64,000 nt of DNA, from NCBI GenBank assembly GCA_023374025.1, contig SIJG01000029.1:1398228-1462227 (forward strand). The letters are read 5' to 3'. This stretch comes from Heterodera schachtii (taxonomy: Eukaryota > Nematoda > Chromadorea > Rhabditida > Heteroderidae). Shown one piece after another: positions 55,700-64,000 of this stretch. How positions within the stretch are numbered: position 1 is the first letter of the stretch; each line of letters begins with the position of its first letter. The notes beneath the pieces are model-generated. The model saw only the letters and a list, made by a program, of their open reading frames with translations, was not told the origin of the DNA and ran no database searches. Position numbers and translations under genes: made by a program.

Positions 55700-57320
55700 A
55701 ATTTTGCTCATGTATATATTTTTCTAATAATAAATAAATTTTAATATATGTGAAAACTAAAATTATTAATATTTATTTTATTTTTATGGGTCTGAATGGG
55801 GTTCTTTTTTTTTAATTTTTTCATTTATTTATTTGAGAATATAAATGAATTTGTCACTTTTTGAGAGAAAATAAATGATTTTTTGATGTTTTTTTGAATC
55901 GCTAAAATTTTCGAGTAAATTTTGGAAAAAAACTTAATAAATATTTAAAATTAATAAAAAAAAATTAAAACTCAATTTTCAAGTAAATCCATGAATTTTC
56001 TTTTTTCTTTTTTTTTGTTACAGAGTTTGGTTGTCGTTTGCCTAAATTTTTTTAAAAAATGTAGATAAATAAATAAATTGAGTAAAAAAAAAGGAAGGAA
56101 AAGAATAATGATTAGAATATAATTTAGCATATTTAATAGAGAAAAGCATCCATAAATAAACTGGTATTAATGAATTTTAAATTCAGAAGTTTTATTTAAA
56201 AGTGTATGATGATTTAATATTCTTGAGATTTTTCAATCCTAAAGTGTTCTATCAATAGAATATAAAATTAAAAATATTTCATCAAATATAAAGAAACTTT
56301 TAAACTAAATTTTTTATAAGATAACTCTTAATTATTGGGGTGTTCAAAAAGTTTTGTCATAGTGACCAAAAAATTCATACAAAAATTCATAACAAATCAA
56401 TTAATAAAGCAATTTTAATGATACTTTGCAAGCTTATTCTCTTATATTAGCCCCAACATTTGACCAATTCATTAATTTTTTAATTATCAAAAACAAATAT
56501 TTTCCTGAAGAAGCAAAGACAGAAAACAATAATTTAGAGCAAAAAAAAAATTTCATAGGCAAACTCTTTAATTTTTTATAGTAAAATGTTTTTTGAATTG
56601 ACCCCAGAGGGGTTCTTGCGAAAAGGGGCATTTTCATAATTTTCTTATCTATTGCATCGGAAATTTTCAAAATTTCGGTATAGGTGGGGCCTATATATGT
56701 ATATAATAATCAGATTATTTTTTTTTGGGAATTGCTCTCCGATTCAGAAAGTTATTCTAACCTAACACTTTTTGGACCATGCTGAATAAATAATTTATGA
56801 AAACTTAGAATTTTTTTAAACTATTTTGGGTGTGCCTTGAAATAGCCAACAATATGCTCAAACAATATATTATCATTGTACTGTTGCTTAGTTTCGGAAT
56901 TAAAATTTATTCAAAAAATACTAAAAAATTGCATTTTTTTCAAGAAATCGGTAAAAATTTTCATTTTTTTCATTTTTCAAAATAACCAAAAAACGTCTGC
57001 ATAATAAAAACAAAGAATAGTTATTTTTTTCAAGTAATGAAAAATTTGGCGGTTTATTTAAAAAAAAATTATTTTAAATAAAGGAAAGAAAAATTAAACT
57101 TGATTGGACAATTTTCAATTTTTAGTTACAAAAAAAAACAGCTAATTAATTAATTAAAATTAATAAAATTAAACAAAAAAAATTCCCCCGAGAAAATGAA
57201 AAAAAAAACTTTCTTAAAAACATTAAACAATTAAAAAGAGCAAAAATGATCAAAAAAAGATTGAAATATTTCCAATTTATTCCTTCTTCGTCTTTGTTTT
57301 TTCCCATATTCTTCCATTCA
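55700..57320. other. AT-rich stretch, possible old DNA transposon
   Basis: 56335-56790 has GGGGTGTTCAAAAAGTTTTG at the left and CTAACACTTTTTGGACC at the right, weakly mariner-like ends, but they do not match well. No coding gene is supported; the frame at 56434-56670 (-) has no recognisable domain. Confidence 0.35.
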
Positions 57321-57327
57321 TTCTCCG

Positions 57328-58008
57328 TTAATTTTCTGTCCCAAATTTGATTTTCCATCTCCAAACTATCGTCTTAGGAATATTCAATAATTTTGCAATT
57401 TCTTTGTCACTGTTTTTTGGATTTTTATTTTTTATTTCCCAATACAATTTAATTTTCTCCCTTTTTTCTTCCTTAGTAATTCTTTTAATACTAATACCGA
57501 ATTGTTTCTTCCATCTGCAAATTGTTCCACGGTTTACGCAAATTTTCTTGCAAATTTCGGCATAATTTTGGTTCCATTCTTTGGTTGAATATTTTCTGTT
57601 TTGTTTATATTCATTTGTCATTGCAATAAATTTTTGAATAATTTCTAATTTTTCTTCATCAGTTTTGCCTTTGTAATATTTACGTTTTTGAAGACCAAAT
57701 TCTTTAATCCATTTTTGAATATAATTACTATTTGTTCCCAATTTTTTCGCTATTTTTCCATCAATTTTATTCCATTCTTTTGCTGAGTATTTTCTTCCTT
57801 TTTCCTTTATTTTCTCTTTTATTTTTAAATATTTTCCAATTATTTCTCTTTTTTTCTGCTCATTTCGTTGTTTTTCTCCTCTTTCTTCCGATTTTTCTCC
57901 AAATATTTCATCAAATGTTTTTTGTTGTAATTTTTTATTTTCCATTTTAATTTGATGAGTTTTCATCATCAAAAATATAATTGGGATAAATAAGAGGCGG
58001 AATTTCAT
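57328..58008 (-). CDS. Secreted protein with three helix-turn-helix units (intact)
   Basis: 226 residues from the ATG at 58008 to the stop at 57328; an upstream GTG AAG AAA is not needed. Signal peptide-like MKFRLLFIPIIFLMMKTHQI, then FDEIFGEKSEE. Unit 1 ends KIAKKLGTNSNYIQKWIKEF, unit 2 ICKKICVNRGTICRWKKQFG, and unit 3 IAKLLNIPKTIVWRWKIKFG. It shares the layout, the spacing and the GRKYS-x-KEW linker with the gene at 37627-38313 but is clearly diverged in sequence. Two intact but divergent members beside many broken ones suggest retention of function in a fast-duplicating family. Charged residues dominate (Lys, Glu), and Cys occurs only in unit 2. The shared 5' block is at 58095-58133. Confidence 0.75.
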   Translation of the reverse strand: MKFRLLFIPIIFLMMKTHQIKMENKKLQQKTFDEIFGEKSEERGEKQRNEQKKREIIGKYLKIKEKIKEKGRKYSAKEWNKIDGKIAKKLGTNSNYIQKWIKEFGLQKRKYYKGKTDEEKLEIIQKFIAMTNEYKQNRKYSTKEWNQNYAEICKKICVNRGTICRWKKQFGISIKRITKEEKREKIKLYWEIKNKNPKNSDKEIAKLLNIPKTIVWRWKIKFGTEN

Positions 58009-58094
58009 TTTCTTCACAATTAAAAATAATAAATTAATGTTTACTTCTTTTTTTTGTAAAAATGTAATTTTTGTTTATTATTTTGCATTTTTAA

Positions 58095-58133
58095 GGATGA
58101 AAAAATTGCCTTTCTACTGATTTCCTGTAAAAT
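58095..58133 (-). promoter_or_regulatory. Shared 5' block of the HTH family
   Basis: On the - strand: TATTTTACAGGAAATCAGTA, then GAAAGGCAATTTTTTCATCC. The companion CAGTAGAAAAATCAT patch lies near 58190. Confidence 0.6.
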
Positions 58134-58559
58134 AAAAAAATCCTACTTTATTGAAAATTAATAATCATTTTAATTATGTATATGATTTTTCTACTGGTCA
58201 CTGAATAATAAGATTGTAAATATTGATATATGTGTAAATTTATTTTATTTTTAAGGAGATGAATATGTTCTCACAGTATTAAATAGAATCGAAACTTTTA
58301 AATTTTTTGTTTAATTTTTCATGGAATTTTGAAAATAACTTCATAAATGTGCAAAAAAAAAAGAGAATAATAAATGACGAAAAATTAAATTTTGTTAATA
58401 TAAAACTTAAAATAATCAAAGATTATCTTTTAAGGAAAATGCCATGAATTTAGGTTTTTTGGTTCCTGACGCAGTGGGACAATTGAGGACAATTGTATAA
58501 AATTTTTGGAAAAAGTTTATGAATAATGGTTTCTCATTAGTATGGTTCTTACAAATTGA

Positions 58560-59010
58560 AACAAGACTAATTGAAAAAGCGATTAGGCACCCAAATAGCT
58601 GTTTCAAATTATGACATCATTCCTCCGTTAACGCCTTCAAAGTTCAAATCACCTAGATTCTACGAAATGCGCATTGCTGTGAAGCATTTACTTTTATTGA
58701 ACTTCCATTTACTTTGCTTATTGTACCGCCCCTTTCACGACCAATCATTGATCGATCATTTCAATTTTTAAATGTATTTAAAATTTTCATATTCAGTGGA
58801 AAAATGCTGATACCATTTCAGTCTCTCCGGAATAAAGCCAGTTATTCAATTGAGTGTGTCCATCGGGGTGAGACTGGATCACTGGGTCTGATCACCCTAT
58901 TGGGCCTAATCCTATGTGAGTATCCTCTCCCCAAATGCTCTCTCCAAATTGGAAGCCCAAAATTCAACGTCGGCACGTCCATCGCGCACGGAAGCTTTAC
59001 TCGATGATTT
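58560..59010 (+). other. Coding-like fragments, unrecognised
   Basis: GC-richer than the flanks. Short frames read AVSNYDIIPPLTPSKFKSPR, then FYEMRIAVKHLLLLNF, and further on SLRNKASYSIECVHRGETGS, then LGLITLLGLILCEYPLP. No common frame, start or family could be recognised; it may be a decayed gene or mobile element. Confidence 0.3.
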
Positions 59011-59264
59011 AATGAGTTATAGAGAAAAACTATAGATTTGTAAAATGTTTGAATGCTTGCCAAACGATTCATTTAGCAGACCCAGAATGAATCTGGGATA
59101 TTGAGACGAGATATAGCCGAAAACAATAAAACAAACAATTTAAAATACAGAAAACTTGAATAAGTTAATGGATCCCTAAACAATACCAAAACACGCAAAT
59201 TCTTGGGTGTATCGTAGAACTTACGCAAAAACAAAATCAACCCATAAATCCAAATTGAATTTGC

Positions 59265-59606
59265 TTAAATCGTGAAATTGAACAGAAAAAACCCTAATTC
59301 TTTAATCCATTTATAAATTTTAAGACGATTTGTTCCAAACTTTTTCCATATTTTCGCATTAATTTTATCCCATTCTTTTCTTTGGTATTTTATTCCTTTT
59401 TCCTTTATTTTTTCTTTTATTTTATAATATTTGCCAATTATAATTCTTTTTTTCTGCTCATTTTGTTGTTTTTCATCTTTTTCTTCCCATTTTTCTCCAA
59501 ATATTTCATCAAATGATTTTTGAGATAATTTTTTATTTTCCATTTTAATTTGATTGATTTCAATTATGAAAAATAAAATTGAAATGAATATTAGGCGGAA
59601 TTTCAT
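59265..59606 (-). pseudogene. Secreted HTH-family copy truncated after unit 1
   Basis: From the ATG at 59606: MKFRLIFISILFFIIEINQI, then FDEIFGEKWEEKDEKQQNEQ, then unit 1 (KIWKKFGTNRLKIYKWIKEL) followed by GFFLFNFTI and a stop at 59265. Units 2 and 3 are lost. Its 5' region is also broken: the usual flank is found only to about 59690 and resumes at about 60000, with about 300 unrelated bases between, and the ATCAGTAGAAA core is missing. Confidence 0.65.
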
Positions 59607-59689
59607 TTTCTTCACAAATTAAAAAGTAAATTTAATATTTAGATTTTATTGTAAAAATACTAATTATAATTTTTATTTATTATTTTGCA

Positions 59690-60000
59690 TATGCAAAAAA
59701 AAAAAGATTTATAAGTGATGAAAAAGCAAATCCGTTTATTTTTAGATTTTATTTGTTCCCGAAGTTTTATGTCTTAGCTGAAAATTTTTTTGAAAACAGT
59801 TATATAAATAAATAAACAAAAGGATAAAAAATAATGATTTACGAATATAAAAATTAGCATAATAGAATATAAATTTTAAAAAATTTCACCAGATTTAACG
59901 AACTTCTTAAATTATTAGTTTGCAATTGACAACACCGGCGGAGGTTTTTCGAGCAAATTTTCCGCCACACAAAACTCTAAACTGTTCAATTTTTGAAATT
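59690..60000. other. Insertion inside an HTH-family upstream region
   Basis: Sequence unrelated to the family flank, containing CAACACCGGCGGAGG at 59931. It separates the truncated copy at 59265-59606 from its expected upstream sequence (about 60000-60110). Confidence 0.4.
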
Positions 60001-60487
60001 TAAAATAAAAATCCTACTTAATTGAGAATAAATAATGATTTTAATTATTTAACATTTTTCTACTGAAATTTAATAATAAAATTTTAAATATTTGTGAAAA
60101 TTTAAAATTACAATTTTATTTTGTTTTTTGTTTAATTTTTATGTAATTTGCAAAAAAACAACCTAATAAATAAGGCAAAAAGAAGAAGAAAAATAACAAC
60201 AAATTTTAAATTTTGATATTATTAAACACAAAATAATGAGTTTATTAGACACCGTATGTTTAGTAACACCAAAAAATTCTTTAAAAAAGACAAATTGAAT
60301 AAAAATGAATTTTAAAGTTATTCAAAAAGAAAATTAAATAAAATTATTATTAGAAGCAAAAAATTAAACATAATCTACAATTTTTTATGAGAATTCTTCA
60401 AAGCGGAAGTGTTTTTTGCACTTTTTGATGATGCCAAAGAAAATTTAATTTCATATAATCTTATAAGTTTAGATAATTAGTTAATTG

Positions 60488-60624
60488 TAGAGCTGCACGG
60501 GACCGGGACTGGTACTGAAAAAAACGGGTACAACTGTTCCCGGTTTTCCCAGCCAAAAAGTCCCGGTAACCTGAAAAATCCCGGTCCCGGTTTTTGTCAA
60601 AATTCCCGGTCCCGTGCAGCTCTA
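60488..60624. mobile_element. Short inverted-repeat element, GGGACCGGG words, 8-bp duplication
   Basis: 137 bases. Terminal repeats start TAGAGCTGCACGGGACCGGG on both sides and are perfect over 21 bases. The flanking octamer GTTAATTG is exact (60480-60487 and 60625-60632). A close relative of the element at 54711-54901, differing mainly in GCTGCA against GTGCCA within the ends. Confidence 0.9.
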
Positions 60625-60860
60625 GTTAATTGCCCCAAATTGTTTTTTCCTTTTGAAATTGCTCATTCGATCTATTTCCCGAGCTTCAATGTGGCTTTTG
60701 AACTTGAACGAATGAATGATCGTAATCGAACTGCGTCGGGAACAAAAAAAAATCTAAAAAGTATGAAAATAATTAAAAATGCAAAAATTTTAAATTGACT
60801 TTAAATTTTATTATTCCATGATCAGTAGAAAAAATTATAAAATTATTATTTTTAATTGAA

Positions 60861-60917
60861 TAGGATTTTTTATTTTACAGGAAATCAGTAGGAAAACGAT
60901 TTTACATCCTTAAAAAT
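60861..60917 (+). promoter_or_regulatory. Shared 5' block of the HTH family
   Basis: TAGGATTTTTTATTTTACAG, then GAAATCAGTAGGAAAACG and ATTTTACATCC. The companion patch CCATGATCAGTAGAAAAA lies at about 60816. Confidence 0.6.
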
Positions 60918-60990
60918 GCAAAATAATAAACAAAAATTACATTTATACAAAAAAAGTAAATATTAATTATTATTTTTAATTGTGAAGAAA

Positions 60991-61678
60991 ATGAAATTCC
61001 GCCTCTTATTTTTCCCAATTATATTTTGATGATGAAAATTCGTCAAATTCAAATGGAAAATAAAAAATTATCGCAAAAAACATTTGATGAAATATTTGGA
61101 GAAAAATGGGAGGAAAGAGAAGAAAAAAAACGAAATGAGCAGAAAAAAAGAGAAATAATTGGAAAATATTTAAAAATAAAAGAGAAAATAAAGGAAAAAG
61201 GAAGAAAATATTCCGCAAAAGAATGGAATAAAATTAATTCGATGCGAAAAAATTGGGGACTAACAGTAATTATATTAAAAAATGGATTAAACAATTTGGG
61301 CTTCAAAAACGCAAATCTTACAAATCAAAAACTGATGAAGAAAAAATTGAAATTGTTCAAAAATTTAGTGAAATGGCAAATGAATATAAGCAAAAAGGAA
61401 AAATATATAGAACCAAAGAATGTAAACGAAATTATGAAGAAATTTGCAAGAAAATTGGCGTTAGTCATGCAATAATTGAGAGATGGATGAAGCAGTTTGG
61501 TATAAGCATTAAAAGAATAACGGAGAAAGAAAAAATGGACAAAATGAAAATTTATTTGGAAATTAAACTGAAGAAGCCAAAAATGAGTGATCAGAAAATT
61601 GCAAAAACATTGAAAATTGATCGATCGAGCATTTTCAAATGGAAGAAACAATTTGAAGAAGAAGCAAATGAGTTCTGA
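60991..61678 (+). pseudogene. Secreted HTH-family copy with two frameshifts
   Basis: The start MKFRLLFFPIIF runs into TGA because one T is missing (ATATTTTGATG; ATATTTTTGATG-like in the intact - strand member). The next frame gives the usual FDEIFGEKWEEREEKKRNEQ and the front of unit 1 to KEWNKIN. A second shift near 61240 then moves to the frame of LGTNSNYIKKWIKQFGLQKR, followed by full unit 2 (ICKKIGVSHAIIERWMKQFG) and unit 3 (IAKTLKIDRSSIFKWKKQFE) to the stop at 61678. All three units are conserved in sequence apart from the shifts. It is therefore a very recent pseudogene, or intact if the indels are assembly errors. Confidence 0.75.
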
Positions 61679-62060
61679 TACACAAAAAATTGCAGCAGTA
61701 TCTTAAGAAAACGAAGAATGATTGTATTTACATATTTGTCCTTATCAATTAAAAATATTTATGAACGCTTTTTTCTCTAAGGGAATTTTAGGCAAAATGC
61801 CTAAAATTTTTGCGTGCATTTAACGTTTAGTTAAGCACAAAAAACTTTTTAGCTTGGTTTGAGACTTCTAGGACCAATTTATAATGCCTTTTTTGCCTAT
61901 TTTCTTAGATTTGTTTTTTTTATTTTAATTTTAAAATTATCTCTGTTTGCTCGACTTATGATTGAATGCGGAGTGGCAATAGATTAATTGATGTATTAAT
62001 ATTAAATTTTCATTGTTTTTGTTGCGAATTTTTTGTTTTCTGTTCAAATTTTATTGCAAA
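61679..62060. other. AT-rich stretch
   Basis: No gene. Around 61785-61900 the words TTAGGCAAAATGCCTAAAAT and TTTTTGCCTATTTTC recall the GCC-word elements. Confidence 0.4.
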
Positions 62061-62064
62061 ATAA

Positions 62065-62115
62065 AAAGTGAAAATCCAAAAATGAGTGACAAGGAAATTG
62101 AAAAAAGACATTGAA
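62065..62115 (+). pseudogene. HTH-family third-unit scrap
   Basis: ENPKMSDKEIEKRH and then a stop: about 14 residues matching the front of the third HTH unit, ended by a frameshift. It lies next to the element at 62139-62610. Confidence 0.5.
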
Positions 62116-62138
62116 AGTAATAAATAATTATTGATCAT

Positions 62139-62610
62139 TAGGGCTCCAATTTTTAGGTTTTTGCCTATTTTTCCTGAGCTCCCCGTGGCCTGAAATGCAC
62201 GAAAAACATATTTTTTTGGTGGTTGTAAAGCTTCTTTTCGAGTTATTAGGGCCTATTTCCTAGTTTTTTATTTTTAGAGCCTAAAAACCTTAAAAAATTT
62301 TGAAAAAAAGCTATTTGGACCTATTTTGGCGTTTTGCCAAAAGTTATTAACAAAAATGCAATAAAAACAAAAAATACACCCCTAAGAAATGAAAAATTTC
62401 TCAAAATTCATATCCAAAAATAATTAATTTGTTTTCTTGACAACAATTTTTGATTTTAAAATTATTTATCATAAAATGGATTTGGCTAATTTTGTTGCTT
62501 TCGAATAAAATTTTGTTATTTACACTCCTAATTTTGAGGCTTTTTAGTACCTATTTTCCATTTTAGTGCCTATTTTTGGGGTTTTCTAGAGCCTAAAAAT
62601 TGGAGCCCTA
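62139..62610. mobile_element. Short inverted-repeat element, GCCTATTTT words, 8-bp duplication (7/8)
   Basis: Terminal repeats TAGGGCTCCAATTTTTAGG are perfect. The flanking octamers TTGATCAT and TTCATCAT differ at one base. The body iterates TTTTTGCCTATTTT/AGGGCCTATTT. No coding capacity. Confidence 0.8.
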
Positions 62611-63031
62611 TTCATCATGTACCATTGCATTTCTGTGAGAAATTTTTTTTATTATAATGAAAATTTATAAAATAAAAAAAAATTTCCTTTATTCGAAAAG
62701 TGACACATTTTTTCATAAAATTAAAAAATCCAATATACTTAAACTTAATGTCGCTATGAATGTTAAAATAAATTGCTTCTGTGACTAATAAATATTCAAA
62801 AAATCTTAAGATTTAAAAATAAAAGTTTTTACTTCAAATTCTTTTTGAAAAATTTGGTGGATTTTGCCCAAGGCGAAGCCAATGTTTTTGCGAAGGCAAA
62901 TTTCGAAGCTCGAAGTCCAAAAACGCGAAATTCTCGTGCCGAAGGCGAAGTTTTCCAAAAAAAAATTCTGTTTTAAAAAATATTCACAAATTGAATACAA
63001 AGTATATCAGAATTTTGTATTTTTTGAGTTT
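62611..63031. other. AT-rich stretch with a small GCGAAG patch
   Basis: 62870-62950 repeats GGCGAAG and CGAAG words (CCAAGGCGAAGCCAATG; GCCGAAGGCGAAG), another short word-iterated patch. No gene. Confidence 0.35.
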
Positions 63032-63273
63032 TTATAATTTCAAACGGTATTTCATTAGAAATGACAACGCTTTTTTATTCTTTCTATCTTTTCTTATTAA
63101 AGAGAAAGGAAAATTTTCTAAAATTTGCGAGTCGCTTATTTTATTATTCAACCAACTTTCGGTTATCGCGATAATTTTATACCTATTTTCTAAAAGTAAA
63201 AGCTTAAATTCATTCATTTTGTTCACTAAACTTCTTGAGTTAAAATAAACACAATTGAGAAAATTTTGTGACC
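63032..63273 (-). pseudogene. LINE ORF2, N-terminal endonuclease fragment
   Basis: Reads VYFNSRSLVNKMNEFKLLLL, then ENRYKIIAITESWLNNKIS and SLIRKDR. This is the start of the APE-type endonuclease of CR1/Jockey-like LINEs (N-x-RSL-x-NK, then ITE-W, where the Glu is catalytic). The frame ends after about 80 codons at YRLKL and the reverse transcriptase is absent. Confidence 0.75.
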
Positions 63274-63888
63274 TCAAAAATTTTTTCCCATGTTGCCTCC
63301 ACGCCGCGTCGTCACCATTTCCGTCTTTTTGCTTTCTTCGTAATTCATCCGCCTTTGTTCACGTGTCTCCCGTTCAGCCGCCAATTCTTCTTTCGTCATG
63401 GAGGGCCTGACCAGCAGTCGCTGCCATCCAACACGCTGTTTCAGTTCCGTCCGGTTGCGTCCCCATTGTGCAAGTGCAAAACTTTGGAACGTCGTCGCTG
63501 GCAGGACAACTTTGACCAAACGCGGACCCTTTCGCTTCTCATCAATCCGCCGCCCCATTCTATACACCATTTGGGGGCAAACCTCCACATCCAAAGCGTC
63601 CAACACTCCCGAAACTGTTTCCGCATCCTCTTTGGCGCGTTCTGATGGCTTTCCAGCCACAGCCTCCGGCAGTCCAATCAAGACGAGGCTCCGTTTTCGT
63701 TCTTTCTCCTCCGCACTGTCATTGGCGTTGTTGTTGCTGTTGATTTTGCGCTCAATTTCGTTGAGGCGTTCAGCGATGGCGTTGAATTGTTCAGCCATTT
63801 GTGATGCCAAAGTGTTGTTGTTGTTGTTGCTTGATAATAAGGTTTCAATTGAAGACAGTCGATTTAAGATCGTTTTAATATCGGTCAT
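63274..63888 (-). CDS. LINE ORF1-like RNA-binding protein
   Basis: 204 residues from the ATG at 63888 to the TGA at 63274. An N-terminal coiled coil with an Asn run (TILNRLSSIETLLSSNNNNN, then MAEQFNAIAERLNEIERKIN) precedes a basic RNA-binding part (RKRSLVLIGLPEAVAGKPSE; MVYRMGRRIDEKRKGPRLVK; ALAQWGRNRTELKQRV; VRPSMTKEELAAERETREQR). This is the usual layout of LINE ORF1 in CR1-like nematode elements, where the protein packages the element RNA. It directly precedes the ORF2 fragment, with the stop of ORF1 overlapping the start of that frame. GC content is well above the surroundings, which fits a recent arrival. Confidence 0.75.
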   Translation of the reverse strand: MTDIKTILNRLSSIETLLSSNNNNNTLASQMAEQFNAIAERLNEIERKINSNNNANDSAEEKERKRSLVLIGLPEAVAGKPSERAKEDAETVSGVLDALDVEVCPQMVYRMGRRIDEKRKGPRLVKVVLPATTFQSFALAQWGRNRTELKQRVGWQRLLVRPSMTKEELAAERETREQRRMNYEESKKTEMVTTRRGGNMGKNF

Positions 63889-64000
63889 TGTTTTTCTCAA
63901 ACTTGGGTAATTAAACCTAAATTTTTTGCTAAATTTGAGCAGCGCGCAGCACAAGAGGTCGCCTTAAATATCTCAGAGTATTTTCAGACCCAAAAAAGAA
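63889..64000 (-). mobile_element. Probable 5' leader of the LINE
   Basis: Sequence upstream of ORF1 with GC-rich AGCAGCGCGCAGCACAAGAG. The true 5' end of the element may lie beyond the window. Confidence 0.4.

Noticed and set aside
56335..56790. Possible mariner-type element (GTTCAAAAAGTT / AACACTTTTTGGACC)
   Set aside because: The two ends align only over a few bases and there is no clear TA duplication or transposase frame, so it is mentioned only as a possibility.
1..64000. Spliced-leader RNA gene, rRNA, CRISPR array, telomeric repeat
   Set aside because: I looked for the nematode SL1 core, rRNA-like blocks, regularly spaced repeats and TTAGGC arrays and saw none; the repeats present are simple or dispersed.

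Overview
The window looks like nuclear DNA of a nematode, most likely a plant parasite of the root-knot (Meloidogyne) type. By eye it is only about one quarter G+C. It carries small genes with short introns, mostly bounded by GT and a T-rich AG. It holds a classic nematode cuticle collagen, three copies of a divergent nuclear hormone receptor of the nematode-expanded kind, and families of short secreted proteins. The genus is inference from composition and gene content; the phylum is well supported by the collagen architecture.

Layout. 1-11.1 kb is an AT-rich, almost gene-free stretch holding a relic of a Merlin/IS1016-type transposase (2.2-2.45 kb), fold-back and GC-rich repeats, and then a long GA microsatellite (11.76-12.06 kb). 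12.7-15.2 kb holds a broken member of a secreted helix-turn-helix (HTH) family, a stray last exon of the receptor, and an unrecognised GC-rich coding-like stretch. 16.0-31.5 kb is built around three receptor copies: A on + (16064-19730), B on - (24107-26602) and C on - (28507-31422). A and B face each other as a large inverted duplication. A and B read open through nine exons (435 codons each); C is decaying. 31.9-38.4 kb contains two nearly identical 0.93 kb inverted arms, each with an HTH-family gene, one intact and one carrying a single-base frameshift. Several fragments and a short mobile element that splits a Tyr/Gly-rich gene also lie here. 38.4-51.7 kb is the most ordinary gene-bearing part: a small secreted peptide, a cytochrome b5-like gene with a signal peptide, a cuticle collagen with a very unusual long C-terminal tail, and a secreted protein ending in KPTE repeats. 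52-62.6 kb is again repeats and HTH-family copies (one intact, the rest truncated or frameshifted). The right end holds the 5' part of a LINE retrotransposon on the - strand.

The most interesting content is: (1) a local family of at least ten loci for short proteins with a signal peptide followed by three HTH units and a shared block just upstream of the start; (2) a collagen fused in frame (apart from one extra base) to an acidic TEQPAE-repeat region and an Ala/Gly heptad-like tail; (3) about eighteen TGATCA palindromes in the 2.5 kb around the collagen start; and (4) a set of short TAG-ended inverted-terminal-repeat elements with 8-bp target duplications (five exact), whose bodies are iterations of one short word, a different word in each element.

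Exon boundaries were read by eye from open frames and splice signals and have not been checked with transcripts.
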